A DNA stretch of 22,774 bases from assembly GCF_000720475.1 (NCBI RefSeq), contig NZ_JOAP01000076.1, positions 1-22,774 of the forward strand, in the 5' to 3' direction. Under the pieces are notes generated by a model that saw nothing but the letters and a program-made list of their open reading frames with translations, made no database searches and was not told the DNA's origin. A program made the position numbers and the translations under genes. The stretch comes from Streptomyces aureocirculatus. Lineage in GTDB: Bacteria > Actinomycetota > Actinomycetes > Streptomycetales > Streptomycetaceae. Positions 7,901-16,766 of the stretch are shown piece after piece (positions within the stretch are counted from its first letter, which is position 1; every line of letters starts with the position of its first letter).

Positions 7901-10765
7901 GGCCTGTTCCCCCGCAGGCGGACGAAGTCGGCGAGCTCGGCATCGCTCAGTTCGGTCAATGCGGTTTCCCCGCCTGCGAGGACCGCGTCGGCCAGGGCTC
8001 GTTTGGTCTGGGAGAGTTCGGCGATGCGGTCTTCAACCGTGCCCTGGGCGAGCAGGTGATGGACCTGGACCGGCTGGGTCTGGCCGATGCGGTAGGCGCG
8101 GTCGGTGGCCTGTTCCTCAACGGCCGGGTTCCACCACCGGTCGTAGTGCACGACATGACCGGCCGCGGTGAGGTTGAGGCCGGTTCCGGCGGCTTTCAAG
8201 GAGAGCAGGAAGACGGGGACCTCTCCGTCCTGGAAACGGCGCACCATCGTCTCACGACGCGTGACGGGCGTGGCGCCGTCGAGGAACTGGACGGGGATAC
8301 CTCGGGCGGTGAGGTGCTGTTGGAGGATGCGGCCCATCGTCGCGTACTGGCTGAAGATCAGAACTTGCTGGCTCTCGGCGAGGACGGTGTCCAGGAGCTC
8401 GTCGAGGAGTTCGAGTTTGCCCGAGCGGCCTGCCGTCGTCCCGGCGCTCTCATGCAGGTACTGCGCGGGGTGGTTGGTGATCTGCTTCAGGGCGGTCAGG
8501 AGTTTGAGGACCAGGCCCTTGCGGGCGATGCCGTCGCTGGCGCGGATGGCGGCCATCGTCTCGCGGACGACAGCCTCGTAGAGGGCGACTTGTTCCCTGG
8601 TGAGGGTTACGGGGTGGCTGGTCTCGGTTTTGGGCGGCAATTCGGGGGCGATGCCCGGGTCGGACTTCTTGCGCCGCAGGAGGAACGGGGCGATCAAGGT
8701 GGCCAGGCGCTGCGCGGCGAGGGGGTCCTTTCCGCTCTCCGCGCCCCGGGCGTAGCGGTCGCGGAAGGATTTCAAGGGTGCCGAGGAGCCCGGGGGTGGT
8801 CCAGTCGAGCAGCGCCCACAGCTCGGAGAGGTTGTTCTCTATGGGAGTGCCGGTGAGGGCGACCTTCGCGCGGGTGCGCAGGGTGCGCAGGGCTTCGGCG
8901 GTCGCGGCATGCGGATTCTTCACGTGCTGGGCTTCGTCCGCGACCATCAGGGCCCAGGAGTGTTCGGCGAGGGGCGCGGTGCGCAGGCGCAGGGTCGCGT
9001 ACGTGGTGAGGACGAAGCCTTCGGTGGCGCTGTCCAGGGTGCGCTGGGTGCCGTGGTAGCGGATCACGGGGGTGCCGGGCGCGAATTTCTCGATCTCCTG
9101 CTGCCAGTTGCCCAGCAGGGAGGTCGGGCAGACCACCAGGGTGGGGCCGGCCGTTGCCGGGGTGGCTTGCCGGTGCAGGTGCAGGGCGATGAGGGTGATG
9201 GTCTTGCCCAGGCCCATGTCGTCCGCGAGGCAGCCGCCCAGGCCGAGCGAGGTCATCTGATCAAGCCAGGTCAGGCCGCGAAGCTGGTAGCCGCGCAGGG
9301 TCGCCCGGAGCTGGGCGGGTTGGGGCACCGGTTGACGGCGGGCGCTGGCCTCGGGGTCGGCGAGGCGTTCCCTCAGATCCGCGATCCAGCCACGGGTGGT
9401 GACGTCTACCCGCTCGCCGTCCACCACCGTGCTCCCGCTCAGGGCGGCGGCCAGGGCCTGGACCGGGGTGAGTGTGCGGTTCGCGCGGTCCCGGGCGCGG
9501 GCGAGGATCTGCGGGTCGATGAGGACCCACTGGTCACGCAGCCGCACCAGGGGCCGCTGGGCCTCGGCGATCCGGTCGAGCTCGGCACTGGAAAGTTCCC
9601 CACCGCCCAGAGTGAGTTGCCACTGGAATGACAACAGCGCCTCGGCGGACAGCAGGGACGGCAGATCGGAGTCGGTGTTCCCGGCCGGCTCGATGACCGC
9701 TCGGGCCAGCAGTGTGCGCGCGAGCTCCTTGGGCCAGTGGACCTGGATACCGGCTGCGGCCAGCGCCGGGGCCGCCTCACCCAGCAGCTCGCTTACTTCG
9801 GTGCCGGACAGTTCCAGCTCGACCGGAGCCGCCGCGCGCAGCAGACGGCCCAGCGGCGGCCACACGTGCACGGCCCGGCGCAGCGCCCGCAGCGCCTGCG
9901 CTCGGCCGCTCGGGCCGAATACACCGGCTGCCGCCGAGGCGCCCACCCAGACGTCCTGGGCGTCACAGACCACGCCTTCGATGGTGTGGTGCATCTGTAC
10001 GACCGCACGAACCCCACCGACCGCTTCCCCAGCATCCGCCTGGCCCTCTTCAAGGGATGCACCCACGGCCTCCCCGTCCCCGAACCCGCCATCGCCCTCG
10101 GGTAGTTCGATGCGCAAGGACAGGCCGGTGCTGGAGGTCAGGCCTGCCGCGACATCGTCCGCCCACTGCCGGTACTGCGGCACCGTTTGCGGTTCGACCG
10201 CAGTCCATGCCGGGCCGCCCGCTGCTGCCGGGCCCGCCGGGGTGCGGGCCAGGACATCGGCTACGGCGTCGAGGAAGGCGCGCGCCAGCGGTTCGGCCTG
10301 CGGCAGCCCCAGCCGCTTGCCCGCCGCCGGTATCGCGCGTGCCTGGGGCGGCATCGCGGCCGCCAGCTCCCGCAGCCGCTCGACATCCTGCGCGTCACAG
10401 GGTCCGATCCGCCACGTATCGAACCCGGCAGGGGTGATGGCGGGCAGGAGCCTGCCGCGCGCGAGTAGTTGCAGCGCCACCACCGCGGCCGCGCCCCAGA
10501 ACACGGCCGTGGGATCGGCACCGGGTATCCGGCGCACCTCGCCCAGCACTGGCAAGGCCCGGGTCAGGGGAAGGACGGTGGCCGCCACCTCACGTCGTCG
10601 TGCACCGGAGCCGTGGGGGCGTGCCACCGTCAGCCGTTGCGCCGCCTCAGCGGGCAGCGTTCCGTCCGGGTACACGAACGCCATCTGGCTGGTCCGGGGC
10701 GGGTCGGCCGCCAGGAACATCACGGCGCAGACGGCGAGGTCGTGCAGGAGTGCGGTCTCGGCCAC
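7897..10765 (-). pseudogene. SNF2/DEAD-box helicase, split by one frame break
   Basis: Start taken as GTG at 10765 (VAETALLHDLAV), with GGAAAG five bases upstream; the longer upstream open frame lacks family similarity. An N-terminal SNF2-associated region is followed by the ATPase: GLADDMGLGKT-type motif I in CLADDMGLGKTITLIAL (about residue 518), VADEAQHVKNP (motif II), LTGTPIENNLSELW (III). The frame breaks after LLDWTTPGLLGTL at 8776-8778. The continuation in another frame is LKSFRDRYARGAESG, IAPFLLRRKKSDPG, VLIFSQYATM, KAAGTGLNL and DRAYRIGQ (motif VI), ending at 7897. One extra base in a CCC run accounts for the break; repaired length is about 955 residues, normal for the family. Predicted ATP-driven DNA translocase or remodeler; coupled to the SWIM gene. 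Confidence 0.85.
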
Positions 10766-10924
10766 GCTGCTTTCCGCCGCCCGGCTGTGCGGCGATGGTG
10801 TGGGCGGCGGAGGCGGAGCTGATCTCACGGACGGCGGCCCTTCTGTCCCCCGGTGGCACGGCCGGACATCCGCCGTGCGTGCCGAGCATAGCGGCGCACG
10901 GAGCCGCGATGGAGGCGAACCCAG

Positions 10925-11245
10925 TGATGCCACCCGACCGAGTCCTACCGCATCGTGCGCCGCCTCATGCAGGAGATGCCCCCGGGCTCGTATCTGAGTC
11001 TGTCGCACACCACCACCGAATTCGCGCCGGCCGCGATGGAGGCCGTCGTTGACATCTGCGCGCAAGCCGCGACCTGCACGCAGATCGCACCCGGGCGCAG
11101 GTGCTGCGGTTCTTCCATGGACTGGACTTCATCGATCCGGGGCTTGCGGTGGCGCACCGGTGGTGCCCTGTTCCTGCGAGCGGCCCGAGCCTGGTCACCG
11201 ACAGGCAGGTCTGCCTGTATACCGGAGTGGCTCGAAAATCTTCGG
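10925..11245 (+). pseudogene. Remnant of SAM-dependent methyltransferase gene (DUF574/PF04672 type)
   Basis: Only the 3' portion is recognisable and it needs at least two frame changes. One frame gives YRIVRRLMQEMPPGSYLSLSHTTTEF and then AMEAVVDI; after about 11085 the next frame continues VLRFFHGLDFIDPGLAVAHRW, GPSLVTDRQVCLYTGVARK. Order and spacing match the end of the S-adenosyl methyltransferase family that is greatly expanded in Streptomyces (PGSYLxLSH, then GLDLVEPGLV, then YGGVGRK). No 5' part, start codon or SAM-binding region is present, so this is a decayed fragment, lying between the helicase promoter region and the 11413-11835 gene. Confidence 0.7.
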
Positions 11246-11344
11246 CTCTCTGCTGGCCTCGGGGCTCATGGGCTTGCACCGTGAGGTACCGCGTATGTCC
11301 TGCTGCCGAGAGCGTGCCTCACGTTGAGCAGAGTGAGAGGGGGC

Positions 11345-11360
11345 CGCGGCGGCGGCCGCG
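11345..11360 (-). terminator. GC hairpin downstream of the 11413-11835 gene
   Basis: CGCGGC (11345-11350) pairs with GCCGCG (11355-11360) around a four-base loop, about 50 bases past the stop of the minus-strand gene. No U-tract. Plausible but unproven terminator. Confidence 0.35.
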
Positions 11361-11412
11361 AGACCCGCTGCGTCCGCGCTGGTGGCGTGAGGGCTGTCCC
11401 CCGCAGGGGCGG

Positions 11413-11835
11413 TCAGGCGTCGAGGCAGTGGCGCACGGCCATCAGGTAGGCGAAGACGTCATGGAATTGCAGGTCGTCGGTCGCCAGCATCCCCAGGGCC
11501 AGCGTGTAGGGCAGGCCTGTCTCCGGGTGCGCCCGGGCACTTTCGTGCCAGTTCAGCAGTTGCTGGGCGATCGTCCCGGTGCCGGCGGCCCGCGTCGTGT
11601 ACGCCTTGAGTTCTGCCTCGGCAGGGGTGTCGAGGCCAGCGCCCTCGGCTTGGGCCAGGATCTGGTTCCTGATCTCTTCCGCAGGCAGCTCGTGCGGCAC
11701 GATCCGGCTGAGTACGACGCTGCCGTCCTCGCGCTGCCGCCTGCGGTAGTCCAGCAGCCGGTCCAACACCTCGTCCATATCGCGATTCAGCGCCGCGGCG
11801 CTCTCAGGCGTCTGCCCGGCAAAGAAGTCCGTCAT
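11413..11835 (-). CDS. Hypothetical protein, 140 residues
   Basis: Start ATG at 11835, with GAAGGG about twelve bases upstream; an in-frame GTG directly before it is an alternative. I do not recognise a family. The protein is soluble and mostly helical, with a charged stretch early (LNRDMDEVLDRLLDYRRRQRED) and a compact C-terminal half (AQQLLNWHESARAHPETG, then MLATDDLQFHDVFAYLMAVRHCLDA). It has no signal peptide. The open frame continues far upstream of this start, but that part shows no protein-like composition. It stands alone between a methyltransferase remnant and a long gene-free region, with an inverted repeat just upstream of its start. Confidence 0.6.
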   Translation of the reverse strand: MTDFFAGQTPESAAALNRDMDEVLDRLLDYRRRQREDGSVVLSRIVPHELPAEEIRNQILAQAEGAGLDTPAEAELKAYTTRAAGTGTIAQQLLNWHESARAHPETGLPYTLALGMLATDDLQFHDVFAYLMAVRHCLDA

Positions 11836-11862
11836 CACCAGTGCCGCCCTTCCCGTCGCCTC

Positions 11863-11892
11863 CCCGCCGCAGTGATCGTAAACTGCGGCGGG
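11863..11892. repeat. Perfect 11-bp inverted repeat upstream of the 140-residue gene
   Basis: CCCGCCGCAGT (11863-11873) and ACTGCGGCGGG (11882-11892) are exact reverse complements around the eight bases GATCGTAA. It begins 27 bases before the minus-strand start at 11835, so it would lie in the 5' leader or promoter of that gene. It could be an operator, an RNA hairpin or a relic terminator. Confidence 0.6.
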
Positions 11893-12704
11893 CCGACAGC
11901 GCAGCGAACGGCGGGGCGGTGTATCAACGAAGCTCCAGCGCGGCGGGACTCCCCCTGCAGGGCTGATCTCGGGCACAGCCCGCTTCCGATCTCTGCCAGA
12001 TTCGCGCACCGGGCCTCGCGCCGGTCCTCTGCAGAAAGGGCAGCAGGCTGCCGCTCCAGTGTGCACCGGCGGCCTGGCCGGTGTAACGCACAGTCGGCAG
12101 GCAGGCTTTGCCCCAGGACGTTGTGCAGGGGACCAGCTCCCGGGCACCGGGCGAGAGGGCGCAGGGAGACGTCACTCCGGTGTGGGGCCAGGCCGAGGTG
12201 CGCCGCCGTGCCAGACTGTGCTGCTGCCCACGCTCTGGACTTTGCGGCTGTAGCTGCTCGTCTCCGGCGCTGGTCGGACGACCCATACTTCTGGTCGTTC
12301 GGGAGTGCCAAAACTTCGGTCGCTATAGTCGCTGCTCACGGTACGGTCCGGGCCACGGCCGGTCTGTGGGTGGCCGTGCTCCGCGGCCGTCGCAGCCAGC
12401 ACCAGCGGCTTGCTGCGCGGAGGCCGGGCCATCGCACGGCTGCGGGCCGTGGTGGGTGTGCCAGGGCGAACTGGCGGCCGAGGTGATCTGCCGGTGGGGA
12501 ATCCCCACTGCCGGGCCGCCCGCCGTCCATGTGCAGTCGGGGCGCAGCGTGTCGGTGCACGGCGATGCCTCGTACTCCTGTTCACCGCCAGGGGTGGATT
12601 CGCAGTCTCCTTGGTGTCGTGCGGTGCTGAACGCCAGCGCGAACGCGCAGTGGTGCGGCACACTGCCGCGGGAATCAGCGTTCTCGCATCAGAGGAGCCA
12701 TCGC
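11893..12704. other. Gene-free interval of about 810 bp
   Basis: Open frames exist on both strands because of high GC, but none shows family motifs, a convincing ribosome binding site or balanced composition. It may be promoter and leader DNA for the LysR-like gene at its right end, plus decayed sequence. I see no RNA gene in it. Confidence 0.5.
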
Positions 12705-12950
12705 ATGGCCGAGCCGATCGTCGTCCCTGGCCTGTGGAGTGGGAGCACCGTCGCAGCCGCCGCCCGAGCCTTCGGCAACGGACGAAGCAGCGCGCTCCGA
12801 CAACGTATGACAGGCATCGAAAAAGCCGCCGACTTCACCGTCATCGACTGCACCAGCAGACCTCTCGCACCCACCAAACGGGGACTAGAGTTCCTTCACG
12901 AAGCAGCCGGAATCCTCGCATCGCCGGTGCAGCGGGGGGGGGCTGGATAA
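12705..12950 (+). CDS. Stand-alone LysR-type winged-helix DNA-binding domain
   Basis: 81 residues from ATG at 12705, with AGAGGAG seven bases upstream, a strong site that decides the start. The sequence TVAAAARAFGNGRSSALRQR, IEKAADFTVIDCTSRPLAPT and RGLEFLHEAAGIL follows the layout of a LysR N-terminal winged helix (first helix, recognition helix, then the LFxRxxRPLxLTxxG wing and the linker helix). The effector-binding domain of about 200 residues is absent. The frame ends ten codons later, straight after a run of nine G (12934-12942). Either a naturally short DNA-binding protein or the 5' stub of a regulator. The downstream frames show no LysR effector domain, so a simple slip at the G run would not restore one. 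Confidence 0.6.
   Translation: MAEPIVVPGLWSGSTVAAAARAFGNGRSSALRQRMTGIEKAADFTVIDCTSRPLAPTKRGLEFLHEAAGILASPVQRGGAG
12934..12942 (+). repeat. G9 homopolymer at the end of the LysR-like gene
   Basis: Nine consecutive G residues lie inside the last codons of the preceding gene. This is the longest single-base run noticed in the window and a likely site of slippage in replication or sequencing; a change in length alters only the last few residues of that protein. Confidence 0.85.
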
Positions 12951-13262
12951 GCGCCACCACCGTCAACGCCTTTCAGCAGAGGAGCTCTCTCAGAGTGCGT
13001 GACCTCAGCGTCCGCAGGCGCCCGATTGCTCAGTGGTTCCGCTGATTCGATGCCTCGCCGTGATCGTGGTCGGCCGTCAGGAAGCGTTCCATCGCGCCGT
13101 CGCACGCACGCCGTCCGGCGCCGAGGCGGGGTGGGCTCCTCTTGGCTGCCTGCGATCTGTTGCCCAGCAGTCGTTCCAGCCGTGTCAACGACAGGCCGTT
13201 GTGATGACGATGGATAGTATGCGACTCCACAACTAGCAGTACAAAGAGGGGAGTTGGTCCCA
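12951..13262. other. Interval upstream of the metalloprotease operon
   Basis: About 310 bp with no convincing gene. A second AGGAG-type site is followed at 12994 by a GTG opening a 16-codon frame (RDLSVRRRPIAQWFR), too short to call. A TAGTAT hexamer at 13215-13220 could be a -10 element for the operon that starts at 13263, but no good -35 lies at the right distance. Confidence 0.4.
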
Positions 13263-13784
13263 ATGCGGGGGCGGCAGCGGGCCTTTTCGTCTGGGGTTGC
13301 GGTGCGTGATGTGGTGCGCTCGGTTATCGCCGAGGTGGCACCCGAAGAGCTGCCTGTCGTGGACGGGCTGAGCCGGTTTGACGACGCTACGGTGGTAGCT
13401 CGCCTAGCCAGCCGTCGCAGGGGTCGTGAGCCTCTGGGGTTCGGACTGGAGGAGATGGTCTGCCTGGCCACCCCGGTGATCTGGGTGGCCTTGGACCAAG
13501 GTGTGCGACAGGCCGTCGGCCGCACAATCGACGGGGTCCCCCGCGGAATGATGAGGAGGGTGTTCCGTCGGCAAAGTGCCCCGCAGGCAGTACCCGCGCT
13601 GAATGTCGAGCAGGTCGCCGAGGTGCGGCGGCGGATTCTGGAGTTGTCGGCGCAGACTGGACTGGAACCCGACCGCGCCTTGGTGCTCGCCGATCGTGTG
13701 GCGGCTCGTCTCCTCCTGCCCGGGCACTCTGACGGGCACGACGACGGCGACGATGGCACTGACGAGTCGGGCACCCCGGCGTAG
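13263..13784 (+). CDS. Conserved-type protein preceding the M48 metalloprotease
   Basis: 173 residues from ATG at 13263, with GAGGGGAG nine bases upstream; an in-frame TTG nine bases earlier touches that site and is rejected. The layout is a helical N-terminus (VAVRDVVRSVIAEVAPEELPVV), an Arg-rich LASRRRGREPLGFG turn, a hydrophobic stretch (VCLATPVIWVALDQGVRQAVG, perhaps membrane-associated), a basic segment and a final helical domain (LNVEQVAEVRRRILELSAQTGL). It ends in an Asp/Gly/His-rich tail. I cannot name a function; from memory, similar proteins occur beside M48 peptidase genes in Streptomyces. The stop lies two bases before the protease start, so the two are surely co-expressed. Confidence 0.8.
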   Translation: MRGRQRAFSSGVAVRDVVRSVIAEVAPEELPVVDGLSRFDDATVVARLASRRRGREPLGFGLEEMVCLATPVIWVALDQGVRQAVGRTIDGVPRGMMRRVFRRQSAPQAVPALNVEQVAEVRRRILELSAQTGLEPDRALVLADRVAARLLLPGHSDGHDDGDDGTDESGTPA

Positions 13785-13786
13785 TC

Positions 13787-16645
13787 GTGTCTACGCCGAC
13801 GGCGCGGGTCGACGGACGTGTCCTCAGTACGGGGACCACAGCCCGCTTTGTGTTGCTGACGGTGCTGGTTCTCGTTGCCAGCCTGTCGGTAATTGAGGAT
13901 GTCAACTACAACGTAGCCTATTGGCTCGAGCCGGAAGGGAACGTCCTCGGCAGCGTTGGTTGCTATTACGCCGCGGGTACGGACCCCGTCGGTGACCCCG
14001 AGGAGATCCGGCTGGCGTTGAACCGCCCGGGGGTCGCAGCCGCACTGGACGTGTGCTGGGACCGCTTTGAGCACCGGTTGCCGTTGTGGCTCGCATGGCT
14101 GGAACTGGCCTTGCTGATGACCTCGGTGGTCGTCCTCTACTGGGTGCTGCCACGGTGGAAAGGCCGGCGCGCGAAGGTCGTACCGCTGGACGGGCAGACT
14201 GATCCGACCGGCGAGGTGCGTCGTCTCGTCGACGAGCTGGTTGCCGTAGCCGGGCTCACCCGCTCACCGCAGGTCGTCATCGACCCGGCGGCCCAAACGC
14301 CCAGCGCGGTCGTGTTCGGGCGGTGGGGACGCTACACCGTGTGCCTGCATGGTGGGCTGCTCGCCCGTCGATCGGCCGATCCCGCCGGGTTCCGCGGGGT
14401 CGTACTGCACGAACTCGCCCATATCCATAACCGGGATGTCGACATCACCTACGGCACCGTGGCGCTGTGGCGTGTGTTCCTCGCCGTTCTGCTGCCGGCC
14501 AACGTACTGATGACCGTCGCCTTCCTCAGGCGGGACCTTCTGCAAAACCCGACCGGTATCTACGCGGCGACGAACGTACCGAGCAGTGTTTACCAACTGC
14601 TCCAGACAGGGTTCCTCATCGTGCTGGTGTACCTGGCGCGCGCCGATGTGCTTCGCACCCGGGAGTTCTACGCCGATGCGGATGCGGCGAAATGGGGGGC
14701 CGACCCGCGTGTGTGGCGGCAGGGCGCTCCCGCTTCGGCGGGCGCAGGGCGGGGCAGGCACATGCTCATTTCGTTCGCCGGTCTATGGCGTATGCATCCG
14801 GCCTGGGGGCAGCGGGAGCAGGCGTTGGCCGATCCCGTTCGATTATTCGGCGTCCAGCGGCTGCCCCTGTTCTTGACCGGCGCGGCGGCGTTCATGGTCG
14901 CAGATGGGGCGAGCGGCTCGGCAACTTTGGGGCAGGGGGACGTCCCGCTGTGGGCGCAGTGGGCCTGCGCGATGCTCGGCGCGGGGCTGGCGGCCGTGGT
15001 CGTCGGCACCATCCAGTGGCGAGCCGCCGTCCATGCGGTGCTTGCCAACCAGCGCGGCCCGTCCGGGATACGGGCAGGTCTGTGGTTCGGTGCCGGCTTG
15101 GTGACCGGTGGGATGGGGCCCAGCCGCACCGCCGGACAATGGCTCCCCGAGCGACCGCAGTTCATGTTCCTGCTGCTCCTGATCGGCGTCGTGATCAGCT
15201 GGTGGACCGCTCAGCACGCCGAACTGTGGGCCCGCACCTGGCAGGGAGGCACGCTGGGACCGGTCATGCTGCTCGGCCTTTCCGCCACATGGCTCGTGTT
15301 CGGGCTGTGGTTCTCGTGGTGGCAGTCGGAAGGATACGAGTGGGCCCAGGGCCGCCCGATCATCGACAGCGAGGGCGTACTCCAACTGTACGCCACCTAT
15401 TACCCCGGGCTCGCCGAGGCCGGCTCCGATGGCCTGAGCACGGTCGTAAGCGTTCAGTGGACACTCAGCCGCCTGGGCACCGACCAGTTCGTGTTCTCGT
15501 CGCAGCGGTTCGTGATGTGGGTCGCGGGTGCGCTGTGGCTGCTGCCGCTGCTGACGTGCGCCTGGCACTTGACCTCGAAGGCACCACGCTGGGCGCGAGC
15601 CGATCACGTGCGTGCTGGCCCAGGGCTGCCGGTGCGTCGAATCGTGCGCTGCGCAATCGGTGGTGGGCTGTTGGCCCTCTGTACGCTGACCATGGCCAAG
15701 GCACTCCTGCACGACGCTGTACGACCGGGCTCGGGTTGGCTGGCCGCCACCCTCCTCTACGACTCCTTCGGCGTGCTGGTGGCAGTCACGGCGGCCATGG
15801 TCGTCGCGGCCTGGGTCGCTGGCAACGGGGACCGCACCTATCGGCTGCTGACCGGGTTGGTGACAGCTGGACTCACCGCACTGCTGGGACTCGCCTGGTC
15901 CTTCCTGCTGACATCCGTGGACGGCTGTCTGGGCCGGTTCAACGTCGTCTTCGACACGTGCGGATGGCGACCGTACGAAGGCTGGACGCACACCGCCAGC
16001 ACCGGACTTGACGTGCTGGGACCGGGCGTGTTCACCGTCGCGGCAGCCTTGTTGCTCATTCCAGCGATTCCTCGCCGCACCGCGCCGACCGCAGACGTCC
16101 AGCACACCGTGAGCCTGCGCCGTCGCTTCCTAGTGGCCGGCGTCTGGGCCACAACCCTCGTCTTCATCTCGACGAGTGGACTGCCACTGGGCCATGTCTC
16201 CTCAGCCACACCCGATGGCATGGCGCCGTCCCGGGCGCATCTCCCCCCGGCCTCCTCACCGCAGATGCGCTCACTGCGCGTGCTCGCGTGGCTGAGGTAC
16301 GGAGGCCAGCAACACCTCAACGGCATCGCCGAGCACGAAAACGCCTTCACCACTGCCGCGAACCAGTCCTTCTCCTACGACGACACTGCCGCCCGCGTGC
16401 GTCCGGTCTGCCGTGCGGTTGAACGCGGCGTTGCCAACGCCCGCGCCTACTTCCCTCTGCCAGACGCGGAAGGACACCGGCACTGGAAGGACTTCCTGGA
16501 CCAATCCGAGCATGCCGCAACTACGTGTTGGAAGGCTATCGACACCGAAAACGTCCAGATGTACCGCGAGGCAGTGGAACAGATGCAGCAGACGTACTTC
16601 TCTCACCGGAAGGTCATCAACTGGACTAAGAAAAACGTGGACTGA
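13787..16645 (+). CDS. Large membrane-bound M48-type zinc metalloprotease
   Basis: 952 residues from GTG at 13787, two bases after the previous stop. A first membrane helix at about 21-38 and a second at about 98-122 precede the peptidase domain: HELAH at 208-212 supplies two zinc ligands and the catalytic Glu209, and REFYADADAA (Glu293) supplies the third ligand in the usual M48 (HtpX/Ste24-like) form. HtpX-like enzymes degrade misfolded membrane proteins, but this protein is about three times longer. After the catalytic part come many hydrophobic segments (roughly residues 360-800), then a soluble C-terminal region with Cys and helical character (PVCRAVERGVANARAYFPLP ... CWKAIDTENVQMYREAV) that is probably outside the membrane. 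Substrate unknown. Coupled to the 173-residue protein and followed by a lipoprotein gene. Confidence 0.85.
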   Translation: MSTPTARVDGRVLSTGTTARFVLLTVLVLVASLSVIEDVNYNVAYWLEPEGNVLGSVGCYYAAGTDPVGDPEEIRLALNRPGVAAALDVCWDRFEHRLPLWLAWLELALLMTSVVVLYWVLPRWKGRRAKVVPLDGQTDPTGEVRRLVDELVAVAGLTRSPQVVIDPAAQTPSAVVFGRWGRYTVCLHGGLLARRSADPAGFRGVVLHELAHIHNRDVDITYGTVALWRVFLAVLLPANVLMTVAFLRRDLLQNPTGIYAATNVPSSVYQLLQTGFLIVLVYLARADVLRTREFYADADAAKWGADPRVWRQGAPASAGAGRGRHMLISFAGLWRMHPAWGQREQALADPVRLFGVQRLPLFLTGAAAFMVADGASGSATLGQGDVPLWAQWACAMLGAGLAAVVVGTIQWRAAVHAVLANQRGPSGIRAGLWFGAGLVTGGMGPSRTAGQWLPERPQFMFLLLLIGVVISWWTAQHAELWARTWQGGTLGPVMLLGLSATWLVFGLWFSWWQSEGYEWAQGRPIIDSEGVLQLYATYYPGLAEAGSDGLSTVVSVQWTLSRLGTDQFVFSSQRFVMWVAGALWLLPLLTCAWHLTSKAPRWARADHVRAGPGLPVRRIVRCAIGGGLLALCTLTMAKALLHDAVRPGSGWLAATLLYDSFGVLVAVTAAMVVAAWVAGNGDRTYRLLTGLVTAGLTALLGLAWSFLLTSVDGCLGRFNVVFDTCGWRPYEGWTHTASTGLDVLGPGVFTVAAALLLIPAIPRRTAPTADVQHTVSLRRRFLVAGVWATTLVFISTSGLPLGHVSSATPDGMAPSRAHLPPASSPQMRSLRVLAWLRYGGQQHLNGIAEHENAFTTAANQSFSYDDTAARVRPVCRAVERGVANARAYFPLPDAEGHRHWKDFLDQSEHAATTCWKAIDTENVQMYREAVEQMQQTYFSHRKVINWTKKNVD

Positions 16646-16766
16646 CGATCGTCTCAGATCGGGTCGCCCGTTCGGGTGATGGATCCGGATTAACGAGAGG
16701 GGCCCCAAGGGTCGGCTCGATGATGGCGGGCGGCGAGGCCCGAAACGGTGGAAAGAAGGAAGGGCA

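Noticed and set aside
9396..10997. Long plus-strand open frame opposite the helicase
   Set aside because: It is an antisense shadow: Ser/Pro/Arg-rich composition without motifs, while the minus strand encodes clear SNF2 motifs.
10766..11065. 100-codon N-terminal extension of the helicase
   Set aside because: Low-complexity Ser/Pro/Arg sequence overlapping the methyltransferase relic; GTG 10765 has a good ribosome site and begins the family-like sequence.
12108..12704. Upstream extension of the LysR-like frame
   Set aside because: No family similarity before the ATG at 12705, which has the strong ribosome site.
13030..13263. 77-codon minus-strand frame upstream of the protease operon
   Set aside because: No ribosome site or recognisable family, and it overlaps the likely promoter of the plus-strand operon.
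12896..14074. Long minus-strand open frame across the start of the protease operon
   Set aside because: Arg/Ser/Thr-rich low-complexity translation, antisense to two well-supported genes.
14843..16105. 420-codon minus-strand frame opposite the metalloprotease
   Set aside because: Gln/Gly/His-rich shadow; the plus strand encodes the membrane protease.
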